This document shows, one piece after another, positions 1 through 12,510 of a stretch of DNA of 64,000 nt (position 1 is its first letter; each line of letters begins with the position of its first letter). The stretch is from contig NC_134366.1 in assembly GCF_035582795.1 (NCBI RefSeq), forward strand, positions 92,313,756 to 92,377,755. The letters run 5' to 3'. A program made the translations under genes and the position numbers. The notes beneath the pieces were generated by a model. It was given only the letters and a program-made list of their open reading frames with translations. It was not told where the DNA came from and did no database searches. The stretch is from Mycteria americana. Taxonomy: Eukaryota > Chordata > Aves > Ciconiiformes > Ciconiidae.

Positions 1-3000
1 TGGAGCTCTCCCATGCCACTTGTCCCTTTCTCAGCTTTGTACTATCTCACTCACAAGTGCTTAGATCTACTCTTCCGTCTTAGACGAGCAAGTACGGCAG
101 GTGCTGCATTTGAATTTGCTGATTTGTACAGCGCAGTTGCCTGCCGTTTGCCAAGTTTTCCCAGCTTTCAGCACGGGAGTTTGGAGGTGGCCGTCACTTT
201 TTAATATTTTCATGTTTCTTACTGATATAGCAATGTTGGCACCAGTCTTTTTCAGCGGCAGAAATAAAGCTTTAAAAGTCTAATTACAGGGAAAACAAAA
301 CATACTCTCTTCTGTGTTGAGTTGTGGGCCACACTTTGCCCATATAATCAAAGCTACACGCTTCTCTTAAAGTATTCATCTATCCCATCTTCGTGGGTTG
401 ATTTGTTAAGCCTGTGAACACCTCTTTACAAAAACTGTATCTTGAAAAACTGCAGAGGAATTGTGCTGGTACCGTCCATCTCGGATCACTTTTTCTGTCT
501 GTCTTCAGGGACCCCTCTTGAAGCAAGCATGTAATCTTTGTTTGTTGTGGGGTGCAAGACCCCCACAGAGGGTATCAAATGAATTTAAAAGAAAAGGGAA
601 AACATTTGGGTACCTCCTGACTCTAAGAAAATGTTGTTCTTCTGACCATTTTTGAGCAGGTCAGCTTTCTCATGCTAACCATAGCATCTGTTATTCTTTC
701 CCAATTTATTTTTCAAAGCTGCTTGGAAACTGTCAGCTACTGGCAGGCACACTTTATATATTGCTGTCAGTTCTGAGTATTACTGCACTTTCAGTATAAA
801 GCCCTTGCTTTGTTTCTTTTTTTGACTTGTTTATATTTACAAAGTGTTCATTATAAATAGCATGCTTCAGAGGCAGGGTGTAGAAGGGTGTACTCTTATT
901 TTGGCTGCTGGCCTAAATAGCATTATAAGAAAACCTGTCCAAGGATGTGATTGACAGGTATTTCCTCAATAAGAAAGTGAAACTTGGAATAAAGTGTATG
1001 TGGGGGAAAGTGACAAAGACCCCTCATATCCTAGGTAAAAATCCTTCCAGTTGAAGGATCCAAAAGGTTTGGACATACTCTTATGAAATGTCAGCCAAGA
1101 AGTAATGTTTGTTCTTAGACAGGTGTACTTCAACTCACATGTTGAACTTAGGCTCAAGTTATGAACTGCCTCTTGAAGGGTAGCAAAAGCCTTCCTACCC
1201 GGTTCAGACACGGAAAGGAGAAGACTTGGATGCAGTCGCATCATTCTGAACAGAAGAGCTGGTCACTCCCTGCCTCTGTCACCCCTCACCCTGAATATTT
1301 ATCCCTAATCCATAAAGAGTTTTGAACAAATATTCGGTATTCTGGGATTTTCTAATTTATGGTGGGAATCCATGTCAAATGTCTCGCAATTTGTAGTTGT
1401 GACTATGTAGAAGTAGCTGCATATGTAGCTGTACACTAGAACTAACATTAGGTTACTGGTTGGAGTGCAATCTTTAATTCCTTATTTTCAGGTGGAGGTA
1501 CTGTATTCCAAGACTTTGCAGACAGCACAAACTGGAAGTCAGTTCCTTCTAAAGAATATCCTTTTTTAGGGCAACTCTCAGAGTTAGCAAGGCTATCTTC
1601 TAGTTAAAAGATTTCAAAGAGCTTAGGCAGACTTAGTAAAACATCTAGACAGGTAGACCTTAGCTGCATATTGTTGTATCTTTTAATTGGTTAACAAGCA
1701 ATAGTACTTTTTTAGAGTAGCAAGGTACCAAGCCCTGTTAAAAAGAAGAGAAAGCTGACATACAGTCAAAACATCCTTTTTGTAACTCTTTGTTAGGGTT
1801 ATACCATAAAATAAATTTTAACTACTGCCTAGTCTAGGAACAGCCTGTCCGATCGCCATAGAGCTGTTGGGCATGTTTGCCTGCCTCAGAGATTTGTTCT
1901 GCTTGCAAATGTAATAATCATATTTTTCACCTTTTGTATATATTTTAAAATGTTCTTTATTGTATAATTAGGTGGGTTACATCAAATTATTATTAATGCC
2001 TAAACCAGCAGAATATCGTTGTGACAAGTACCAGACAGATTATGAGTAAAGACTGCATTTCTGATCAGTGTGGAGCTTTGAAGAGAATGACAGACCTCAA
2101 ACTGCTCATCAGGAGAGAAGTTCACAAAACTGACCTTTTTAAAGGGTAAAAAGTAAATTTAAGTGGAAAGATTAATGTTAAAATGGTTGTGTGTCTTATT
2201 CCCTATGTTTATCCCATTGCACATGTAACATTTTCACTGTGGGTATTTTTATTCTATTCTTACCGCTTTCCATTTTAACAGTTGAACAACTGTGAGAGAT
2301 AACTTACAATCCTGAAGTCATTTGACTTGTCATCTTAAAGGGTATTTATAAACTATAGCATTCAGGGAGCCCCCAGTGTTACTTTAAATAGAGAGACTGC
2401 TTTTAGGATTAAGGAAAAAAACGGACTGTTTCATTTTGGAATTGCTTTTCTTAAACACAAGTCAAATCATATTTGATAAAAAACTCCATAAAAACAGGTA
2501 GCAAGCTTAACCGTATTCTGTATTTTCATATTATCACTAAAGACTGCATGAAAAGCAAATGGTATGGCTTACGCCAAACACAAAAATGTGAAAAAAATGT
2601 TTTTCTCCTGCAAGTACAAATAGCTTTTTTCACCTTTTAATATTGGTCTGTATTATCTGTTTCCTGTAGGCAGAAATGCTGCTTTTATTGTTATTTTGAA
2701 GAGAAGAATAGGGTTTGTTCCGCACAAAAAAAGTTACTGAATCAAATACCCAGACCTGCCATAGATATGTTTATGAGAGGCATTTGTTTCCCAGTTCCAG
2801 TGATTGCTTGTCACAGTTGTTGCCGGTCACAGATTTCTCTTCTTGCCACACAAATCAGCATCAATCTGAACATGAGAATATATATACATGATGTACAGAA
2901 ATGGTTCTGGGGCCAGTTGTCCCTAAGCATTGATTTCAGCATCGTGAGACCAGCTTTCAGGTTATTCTGCAGACAATGCAAAGGTTTCTAGAACCTGAAA

Positions 3001-4387
3001 CCCAAGTCATTGAATCGGTATCTGTTTTCTCTGCTTAGGAAGCTTGCTTTTCTGTACTATTATATGTGGTTTGAGAAACTGAATTATTTAAATAATCTTT
3101 TGTACTGTCTTATATCTGAACAACGAGAACAAAGATTGAAAATTCTATAGTGCTACACAGTTTTCCATATGCAGTATGCTCCCTGTATGCAGCAAGAATA
3201 TAGAAATTACATTTTCAGTTTTGTAAAAATGCTGTTTTTCACAAGGAGAAAATATGTGCAGGTGTCCTAACAGCCTATTGAGTTAATTCCTATGGAAGTT
3301 TTCAAATTCTAAACAATTTATAAAGTATATTGGAAATTTGAGGGTAATAAGAAGGAAAAGAAAGAGGCAATTTTGGTTAATTTGAACTTGATAAAAGAAG
3401 CAAGAATCATTTATGATTAATGAAACAAGGTATTTATAAATATATACTAGTTATTGCCAGGGAAGGAAGAGGACATAATTGCTTGGAATCTTTAGAACGG
3501 TGATAGTCAGAGAAAGATCAGAGTGAGTAGAGTTGAGTTTATATAGTGGTTGGGTTTTGACCTTTAATTGCATCTGGTTTGCCAAATACAAGCATTAGAT
3601 TACAAAACGCATGATGGAAATTATTTACAGGGGGCATAAGAACCTATAGTTGTAGTCCCCCCCCACTTTTTTTTTTAATGTTGCAGATGCCTGGGTTGTT
3701 GTAACACGTGAGGGTGTGTTTCCCAGCACAACATCTGATTAGCCACCAATTTAGTAAGGAATGTCCTGGCACACAGTTTTGTTGAAGCATGTGAGCCTAT
3801 CAGCAGAATAACATATTATATTCTTTTAGGTGTTTCAACATACAGTTGAGTAAAACAGCTCAGCTGTTTTGAAGCAAACATTATGATATTCCTTCCCTGA
3901 GTCTCCTTGTTTGTTTTTTTTTTTCTTTTTTCTTACTGGCAGAAGAGATGTTGCATGTTTACCTACTGAAATATATTTCACGCCTTAATTCTTTTTTTTT
4001 GGTTAATATTCCAGGATGTTTTGCAGTCTAAATAACACTGGAAATCAGCTCTATAAAGCTACACGTCTTTTATTTTCACACTGAGGAAAACAGAGAGTAG
4101 CTTATGCTCATTATGTTTTTCATGCTCTGCAAGTTTCCCCACTCCTTGAGTACAGATGATCAGACATATTCAGGAGACCAGTTTAATAAAAATTTTCAGA
4201 GATAAATGTTTACTGTAGTACAAAACCACAAAAGTTTTCTCAAGTCCACCTGAATGTTATGGTCACAGCACCATATGACACACACTTCCTTCTCCTAGCT
4301 TAGATTTGATATAAGGAGAATGACACTCTTTCCAAAGTTCAGCCTTTTTTTACCGAGTGCTTGGATTGGTAGTACAATTAATAGATC

Positions 4388-4427
4388 ACTGACGTAGCTG
4401 TGGCCGTTGACGTTACTGTACGTCAGT
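4388..4427. promoter_or_regulatory. Cluster of three CRE/ATF-like sites with a 9-bp inverted repeat
   Basis: TGACGTAG (4390-4397), TGACGTTA (4408-4415) and TACGTCAG (4419-4426) lie within 40 bp. ACTGACGTA at 4388-4396 and TACGTCAGT at 4419-4427 are perfect inverted repeats. TGACGT is the core of CREB/ATF sites. Function is inferred from the motif alone; no promoter or exon is visible next to it. Confidence 0.35.
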
Positions 4428-4929
4428 TCATGGTGTGAGGTAATGCTTAAGAGATTTTCATGGTGAATATCCAATATGAAAGTAGTAGAAGTATTTTTTT
4501 TAAATACTTTAAAACAGTCTTTAAAAATCTATATTAAAAATTTCAGACAAGAAGACTGTGACAGAATGCTAAGTAGAGATTGATGTAGTCTTGTTGAATT
4601 TCCAAAAGACATTAGCTAAAAGCAAATAAGTAACTCTGGAATATGAGAGAAGATTCTCCCATGAGTAAAAAAAATCAAGATGGACTATAGGGAACAGTGG
4701 CAAGAGTAAACGGCTAGCCTTCGTGTTAATGGAGGGAATGAGTCCTGCAGCAGTGTGTGCTGGAACCATTCTGCTAAGTGTACTCATAAGTGATCCTGAA
4801 AACGCAGTGAATAGTGGGATGGCCAGGCCTGCTGGAGGTACCACATTATTCAAGAAAATGAAGACAAGGACCAACTGTGAAGAATTTAAGAAGATGCCTA
4901 CAGGATTCTTTCACAGTAAAATAGCATAT

Positions 4930-5756
4930 GAAATTCAGTGTAGGTAACTGTAAAGTTATGCAGGAATACCAGTCCTAAATTCACATATAAAATAATAGTG
5001 TCTGAAGGTGACTGTAGCCACTCATGAATAAGATGTGGTCTCACAAAACCAGCATTGATCAACAGACTAAATCTACTGTTAAGTATCAGTAAAAAAGACA
5101 TGCAGGGTAAAAGTAAGCACAGCCACATGCCACTCTTACAACTTTGTTGTATGTCCACATCCTGAATACTGTGTGTGGTTCTGATCTGCTACCTCCCAGA
5201 AAAAGATACAGGAGAAAAAAAGTCCAGAGTAGAGCAACAAGGTAGAGCAAATATACACAACTATTTCCGTATAAACAACAAGCAAATGAGACAGGACTTT
5301 TCAAAAGAGAAAAGGAATAATTAAGGGGAAGTATAATAGAGGTCTCTAAGATACCATAAGGAACATGCCTTCTCTGTCACGCTGTTGGAATGAGGAGGCA
5401 TCAAAATAGCAGGCTGAGGAAAAATAAAAAGTTGTAATTAAGCTTTAGAAATCCTTGACACAGGATTGCTGTGAACATTAGAACTATATGTGGATTAAAA
5501 ATATAAATTACAGGACAGTTCTTTGAAGAAAATTAATTGAAGTCTATTAAATAAAAAATCACCTCTGGCTTTGAAAGTCCCTGAGTTGCAGATTGTTGGA
5601 GGGTGTATTGTATTTTATGGAGGTACCATTACATATTTTCCCATGTTCTTATTCTTTTGCTTAAGTATCCCCAGGTATTCAGTTTTGGCAACTGTTGAAG
5701 ACAGGGCACAAGGCTAGATGGACCTTTGGCTGACCCAGTATAGCTGTTCTCGTTAA
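4930..5756 (+). mobile_element. Degraded CR1 LINE fragment, plus orientation
   Basis: The block near 5711-5755 resembles the old CR1 3' end shared by birds and turtles (TAGATGGACCTTTGG, then TGACCCAGTATAGCTGTTCT). The DNA at 5154-5184 still reads like the end of the CR1 reverse-transcriptase ORF (a decayed PHLEYCV-type stretch), and 5007-5040 resembles a further upstream ORF2 segment. There are many stops and indels, so it is inactive. The left boundary is uncertain and could reach about 4570. Confidence 0.7.
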
Positions 5757-6840
5757 AAGCGTTACAAGCATTGACTTTTTATTCAGTTAAGTGACATAGT
5801 AAGACTGAAATAAATACATCTCTTTATTTCTGCATTTTTTAATGTTGTTAATAAATTGTATATAAATGTTAAAGTCTGAGAAATCCCAGAAGGGCATGTG
5901 AGATAGCTGTTGCCCAATTTTAGACTGAGTGTCTGTTGCTACCACCACATTCCATGGAAGTTGCAAGGTCAATGTGTACCTTAAGAACTTGTTTTTATGC
6001 ATTTAGGCCTGAGATCAGAGTAGTAAAATCAATCAGAGCAGTAATATCTGAGGTTTGCACACCTGATCTTTAAAAAAATATTGTTGTAAACATTTTTAAG
6101 AACTTTTAGCTGAATGCATGTATATGTTTTCTTAGAACACAAACTGAGACAAAAGCACGTAAGATTGTTGTCTTGCGTATTGATAGCAAAGACTCCAAAT
6201 GTGTCTGAACAATTATTATATGAAGTTCTTCTCAGGGCTGTACAGGAACAAAACTGTTTCCATTGCGAGTTCACCAAAAGCAGACAATTTTCCTAGGATG
6301 CGTAGCTTGGCAACTTCTGTCCTAACTTTTTAGCTGAATTAGATATTTTGTATTATAATCAAAGTCTCAAAATATGGGAATTCAGCTGAAAAGTCCTTAA
6401 TCTGACGATAAATAGAAATATAAAGAAGTTTCTGAAAAGGACACAAACAGAATTTTTTGTGAAAGTTTCAAATACTTTGCTGAAAACCCTTCTAGATGTA
6501 CCGTGGAAAATACTTATTTCATCAATCAGTAATCAAACAAAAACCATATTGAAGAGGCTTTTTTTGTGAAGAATAACTTCAGCATATGGAAATTAGTCGT
6601 CTGGGGCTTTCTTTGTCAGTCACTGAAATGAGGTGGAGAGAAATGCAGATACCTGAAAAGTAGTTGAAAGATGATGTATTTAAAGTGCTCTGAATATTTC
6701 CCAAATAAAGTCTTTTTTTCTTTTTTTTTTTTTTGTTTGTTTTTTAAATAAGAAAAACTCACCTCACTGGACTAAAGTAAAAGTCTGAGTAGAGTGTTAT
6801 TTTTTCACCCTTCTACTTCCCTCCTCTATAGGAACATCCA

Positions 6841-6897
6841 TGGAGTTGGACTCAATGATCCTTATGGGTCCCTTCCAACTTGAGATATTCTGTCATC
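6841..6897 (+). mobile_element. Short CR1 3'-end fragment, plus orientation
   Basis: The sequence contains GAGTTGGACTCAATGATCC followed by GGGTCCCTTCCAACTTGAGA and a TATTCTGTCAT end. This is the characteristic terminal part of avian CR1 elements. It is a 5'-truncated copy of about 57 bp, and it is the best single piece of evidence in the window for a bird genome. Confidence 0.8.
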
Positions 6898-7050
6898 TAT
6901 ATATCAGCAGAGAAGGTTTTTCAAAGCAAAGGATGCTTTCTCATAGGTATCTCGGAGATCAAGATTCTGAAGGAAACGGCAAAAGCTGTGACAAAAAATC
7001 ATGCATTTTACACATTTATATAGATAAAATATATGTATGAATAAGTAACT

Positions 7051-7112
7051 TCTAAATTGAAATTTTCTAAATTGAAATTTTCTAAATTTCTGAATTTCTA
7101 AATTGAAATTTT
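7051..7112. repeat. AT-rich tandem repeat, 15-bp unit
   Basis: The unit TCTAAATTGAAATTT occurs at 7051-7065 and again at 7066-7080. A degenerate piece (TCTAAATTTCTGAATT) follows, then a further copy at 7097-7112. The unit contains the palindrome AAATTGAAATTT-like core, so it can also fold back on itself. Confidence 0.8.
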
Positions 7113-8212
7113 CAGTGTTCTGGCAGAAAACCCTACTTTTGAAATGTATTTCCTAGAGCTTAACAAAAAGATTTCTTTAGAAATCTTTAGACATCCATGA
7201 AAAATGAGGGAAGAGGAAGTTTTAACAGTGATAGGAGCTGCTATTGTGCTGTGCAAAACAAAGTGTTCTGTACGTGTGTTCTAAACCACCTTATGAAATG
7301 GATTGAATTTAAATAAAAATTAATAGTAAAGGAACAGGGAAAGGAAAATTTCTCTTTTATACTTTGAGACAAAAGTCTAGATAACTTGAAGTTAATTTGG
7401 CTTCCCAGTAGTGCTGTCGGCCTCTCAGCAAAATGTCATGCGTATTATCATCTTCTCAAGGCAGGGTGAAGGTTATCGGGAGCTCTGCACTTCTGGCTGA
7501 GTGTTCTGGCAGTGCTCGCCCAACCAGTTCAGGGGATTCCTCTAAATCACAGATCTGCCTGTGCCCTTGATGACAAACGGGTTAGGCTGCATGTCTTCAT
7601 TGATCATCACTCCTGGTCTCTTTCTTGGCTTCTGTTAGCCCAAGAGCCATTTAGCTCTGTAGGTTTTTTTGGGGGGTAGGTGTGATTGCAGGAGGGGGCT
7701 GAGTTCTCTTTTGCAGTCTTGGCTGCCCCCTTGCCTTTTCTGTGGAGCTGTGTGGTTTCATTGGCCTCCCATAGCTTTAAATTTGCAGTTATTTCACAGA
7801 GGGACAGACATTAAAAGAGCAGAATGATTGTCGTTTGACAAGTATTTACTTTGGAGAAACTCTGGTAAGAAATTGGACACTCCAGTCACTCCAGGATAAT
7901 GTTAGTTTTGTTTTCATCAATGCATCTCAGAATTAGCCATCCTATCCAGTCTGCAATTGTGTATGTGTATGAATTGTCATTGTGTGAAGCATACCATTGC
8001 TTTGTATAATGTATTTCTTGCTGCTGTTTCTCATTATTGCCTATCTTACCCTTGTATGTTGTTGCCTGTGATATTATGCAGGAGTATTTTCTTTAAGTTT
8101 TGATGTTAGCATTTGACAAGGTTATATGTTTGGTTTCTCTTTCCAACTGGTAGAGCTATAATGTGAGATTAAACAGTAACATGAACTGTGGGGAGGCATT
8201 CCTGTATTTTTG

Positions 8213-8236
8213 CCCCCCCCCCCCCCCCTTTTTTTT
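8213..8236. repeat. Poly-C (16) followed by poly-T (8)
   Basis: A run of 16 C (8213-8228) passes directly into 8 T. It is a homopolymer tract in non-coding DNA; tract length may vary between individuals or assemblies. Confidence 0.9.
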
Positions 8237-11200
8237 CTGTTTCAAACAAGCTGGTTGATCTGCATACACAGGTATGTGCCTTCTAAAATGGCATGCACTC
8301 TGACATTATTATCCCTGATCTGTTTTAGTTTGCAAATACTTTAATCTTTGCTTATATAAATTTACATTTCATTGCTTTCATTATAATATATCAGATTTGC
8401 TAATGTGCTGTTACATGTGTTGAAGTTGGAAAGTAGTGACAGATAGCATACAAATTACCAGTTGCTCCATCAGATAAAGATACCGCCTTGAAACTGAGTC
8501 ACATTAGTGACAATCTAAAATGTTTTTATGTCACAGTTGCACAACCTACCACAGCGAGACTGAATAAAGATAATTCTAATGAAAAAAGCTCTTTTTAAAG
8601 GGAGAGAATACTACTGAAATTTTACCATCAGGCATATTAAACACTAGAGACTTTATCTCTTGTCAGACAGTAAACCAACAAATAGATAGTAAGCTGATGA
8701 GAAAAGTTAACATGATTGGTAATCTGTCTCAGTTTCATTATATAGGCATTGAAAAAGGCTGTGGCCCTGAAGGAATCAAGATGAAGTTATATTTAGTATG
8801 AAAACGTTTGGCTAGCATTTCTGAATATTAATCAAGGACTTTGGCTCTTTGAGCTGGGACATAAGAATAGGGTTGATGTCAATGAAAATTATTAATAATA
8901 TATAACTATGTGCTGTGCTTCCATTATAATGTACTTGAAGTCCTGCAGTTACTCATCCCTCAGCTTGTAAGGTCTAATTCAGGACTGGTGGCCTGGACTT
9001 GGATCTAGTTATGCCTTGCAGTTGTACTAACCACTCTCTGATGAGATATTCTTACATTGCACAGAAGAATAAATTATATTATTAGGTGGAAAACTGGCTC
9101 ATATCCTCTTCTTTATAGGATGATAGCAGCATCAAAGTGATGGTGGGTTGTCTTAGCAATTTGTGAGCACACCAGCAAAATCTTTTAGACATAGGCATTG
9201 TCAGTATGTGGCTCTGAGTGTCCTAATAATCTTACAGATTCTACCTAGCTGAGTGACTTCTTATGTTCTTAATTGAATTACATATAGAATTGTCTTCTAA
9301 GTATTCTCCTTTTCTTGGTAGCTTGCTGGCAGTCTGTTTTTCTTGCATTGTTTTGTGCTGTGTTTAATACTTATATTAGAAAACACAACAAACTTCTCAA
9401 TTTTGTGCTTTAACTCTTTGTATCAACACTTTTGAAAAATATTTTCAATTCTTCATGCATTCTTAACTATTTTTAATCTTTTGACCAATTTGTTCAATGC
9501 AAGCAGATTTCATTGTATAGCCATCTTGCTGTTTGGTCTGCCTTTCATATGGTTCATCTCTTTTCAGTTGGGGAGGAAACCAGTTGCGAAGAAACAGATT
9601 CAGATTGCTACAAACCAAAAGAGACAGGTGGAGGGGCAGGTTTCAAAATCTCGAATAGTATGTGTGCCTAAGAAAAAAAATTGCATTTTAATGTGACTTT
9701 ACTGAATTACAGATCATGATTATAGACAAACTAGAACATAAGTTAGGGTAAATAGGAAATGTGGTATAGTAAACAAAATAATTTAATGAAACAGTATGTA
9801 AAGAGTCCCTTGAAAAAATTCAGTTATCTTTACAAATTGCTCAGGTCATTGCTAGGTGATGTATTACGTGTTTTTTCCCCTCCAAAATCTGTTTCTTTTA
9901 TAGCTGTTTAACAAGATCCCATGGACAAAAGTCCCAGAGCAGTTGAGGTTTTCACCCTTAGTGGTAAGATCCTTTTACTGCCCTGTCTCCAGCTCTTCTC
10001 TGTTTGTCACATAAATCCAGCATGATCTATCATATTTGTACCAGAGGAAGATTTGCTATCTTCATGTGACTAAAATGTAGTCATTTGCTTTCTAAACTGC
10101 AGTTGAAGTGTCTCTTACTTCCTTTAACTCTTCTTTCTGCTTGTGTTTGAAAACTTGGAAATACTCTCATGCACTGTGGTGCATTATTGTGTGTGCTTTA
10201 TGATGAAACACTAATACCTCACAGTGACAATTCATTGTTGCTGATACAAATCAGGTTTTGGTGTCTGTTGATAGTCATGTTGCTTTCATACTCAATTTTT
10301 TATGATTCTTTAAAAACACATATTTATGTGCTTTTTTCTGCCAAGTAAATATTTCTCGCATGCAGTATCTCGTTTAGCTTTTTGAATGTTGCATAACTTT
10401 TTTTATGTCAAACCTGAATGCTGATGGTTTTTTTTTTTCCCTGAATATGCAGCTTGTGACTTAAAAAATGTTTTAACAATTAGTTATTTCATACAGGTAC
10501 AAAGAAGAGTCCTGCATAATATGCAGGATTCCATGAAGAGAGAAAAATTTTCCTGGGCACTTATTTTGTTTGCTTTTGTTGGTCTTTTTGTTGGACTGTT
10601 GAAAGATTTTTTTTTTTTAATTTATTTTTTTGCCATTCCTAGCCCTAGGTACAGATAAATACAAAACTATGTTTTGTGTGTAATAGGTGTCTTAAGTTTT
10701 TTTTAGCACGCTGCTTACCAGGTTGAGGTTATACCTGCTATAATACTCCAGCAAAGAACTGAGCATGTTCAGCAGGTCTGTCTTGATGATCTTTTCATTT
10801 ACACTTGTATGAAAGGCTTCCTCTCTTCTAAAACAAGTCTCCTGTCTCTATCTGATAGTGTATGAAGAGATCTCAAAGTTAAGTAAACATAATAAGCATT
10901 TGCAATTTGAAGTCACCTTCACTAGTCAGAAAGAATTGGGACAGGTATCATTCAACAGATTTGGATGTTGAAAATAAGGGGAAATTGGGTGTGCATTTCA
11001 AATTGATGAAATACATTAAAAGGTATACTTCCATGTGTGTGTGCTTATAAATACATAAATGTACACATGCCTGCACACACACACTAACGTGACCAGTATA
11101 TTCACTTTTCTATATTGAAAAAGGCGGGGAGGAAATATTCCATTTTAGGGGACTTCATGTATGTTATTAATATGATTCTTTGCAGTAGCAGAAACATGCA

Positions 11201-12179
11201 TTTCAAATTAGTTTTAATCTTAAACATGCCTTTGGCAATGATGGTAATTTTTAAAGACACGCTCTTGCTGAAAATAATTTCAGCATAAACTATCTACAAA
11301 AAATAAAATGCTAGATTTTCCATTCCTTCTGGAAATGTGAACTAAACTAGATATTCTTTTTAGAGTGTGATTTTTTTGCTATGAGTCAGTTGAGGTTTTG
11401 TAGGATGTCTTTAAGTGTACAGTATGGTGTTCATTATTTTTTCATCCACGTTATTAGAAGTGAGACTCGTTCATAGCTGAATAATTAGAACAGGATCATA
11501 TGTTGAAAGCACTGTCTTACTCTCCTTTTAGATGAGGAGAGATGTAGAAGGCGGTTGTGGCTAGTTCTGGAGCTGGTCGACCAGCTAAAGCGTGCTACAG
11601 GCTGACTAATTAAAATCTTTGAAAGCTTGCAGACTGGGTGGGGTACACCATCTACCACGCAATGGCAGATCATCCCCCTTGCGCTCCACAGGGACAGCAT
11701 GCTGCCTTTCACCCACCTGCTAAAGCCCTTGAGCATCTTCAGTATTGGAGTATGTAAAACAGTGCATCCGACACAATTTCTGATCCTGTCGGCTACTCAG
11801 TAAGGCTACTTCCTTGTCTCTGGCAAGAACATAGCTTTTATTTTTCTTCTTCACTTGCTGATGACCTCCTCTGAAGTCTTTGGTGCCTGCCTGTAAAAGG
11901 AAAATATCACACAGATGTCTATACTGTTTGGGGGGAAGGCCATTTGATTGATAATTATGATATATGTTCAGTCCAAATCTGTACTCAGCAAGAGCAAAAC
12001 TGGTAAGATTCCCTGATCAAGCAGTATGTCAGGCATCTGATTTGTGTGCCAGCACATCTTTTGGGGTATCTTAATACCTGATGGTAAAGAGAGCTGTTAC
12101 TTACCAGCTATCAAGGAAGTTTTGAAAAAGGTCTAGAGGAGGTCTCTTTAATTGAAGACCAGGGTAATGGAGATGAACA

Positions 12180-12510
12180 GAGGTAAAAAGGATTGATTCT
12201 TAAAGTTATACAAATAAAATAAAGAAGACCATGTACTCTGGAAAACTCTGTGTAACACTGTGGTAACGAGGGCCAACATGAAGAGCAACTCACAAAAAGG
12301 GTCCAAATATGTAAATCAATAGTATGCTGTCACCGGGAATAACAGTGTACATTTCTGGTCTCTCCCACCTTAAATCAGTTATAGTAAACTTAGGAAGGGT
12401 TTGGAAAAGAACAGCGAGGATGTTTCAGGGTGTACAACAGTTTACATGCATGAAACAAGTGAGGAAAATAGGACTTTCAAAGCTGAATGAGCTGAACAAG
12501 AGCAGAACAT
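12180..12510 (+). mobile_element. Degraded CR1 LINE fragment, plus orientation
   Basis: The stretch from about 12,345 to 12,500 follows the order of the CR1 3' coding region. It has a TTCTGGTCTC-like segment, then GAAAAGAACAGCGAGGATG (number and spacing like the CR1 'gaaaaggtacaga..gcaac..ggatg' block), TTTCAGGGTGTACAACAG, and a GGACTTTCAAAGCTG segment. It is frameshifted and has no usable ORF. Both limits are approximate. Confidence 0.6.

Noticed and set aside
9904..9963. Exon-like stretch bounded by TTTTATAG and GTAAGA
   Set aside because: The splice motifs look acceptable, but the peptide does not match RETREG1 or any family I know and there is no phase partner.
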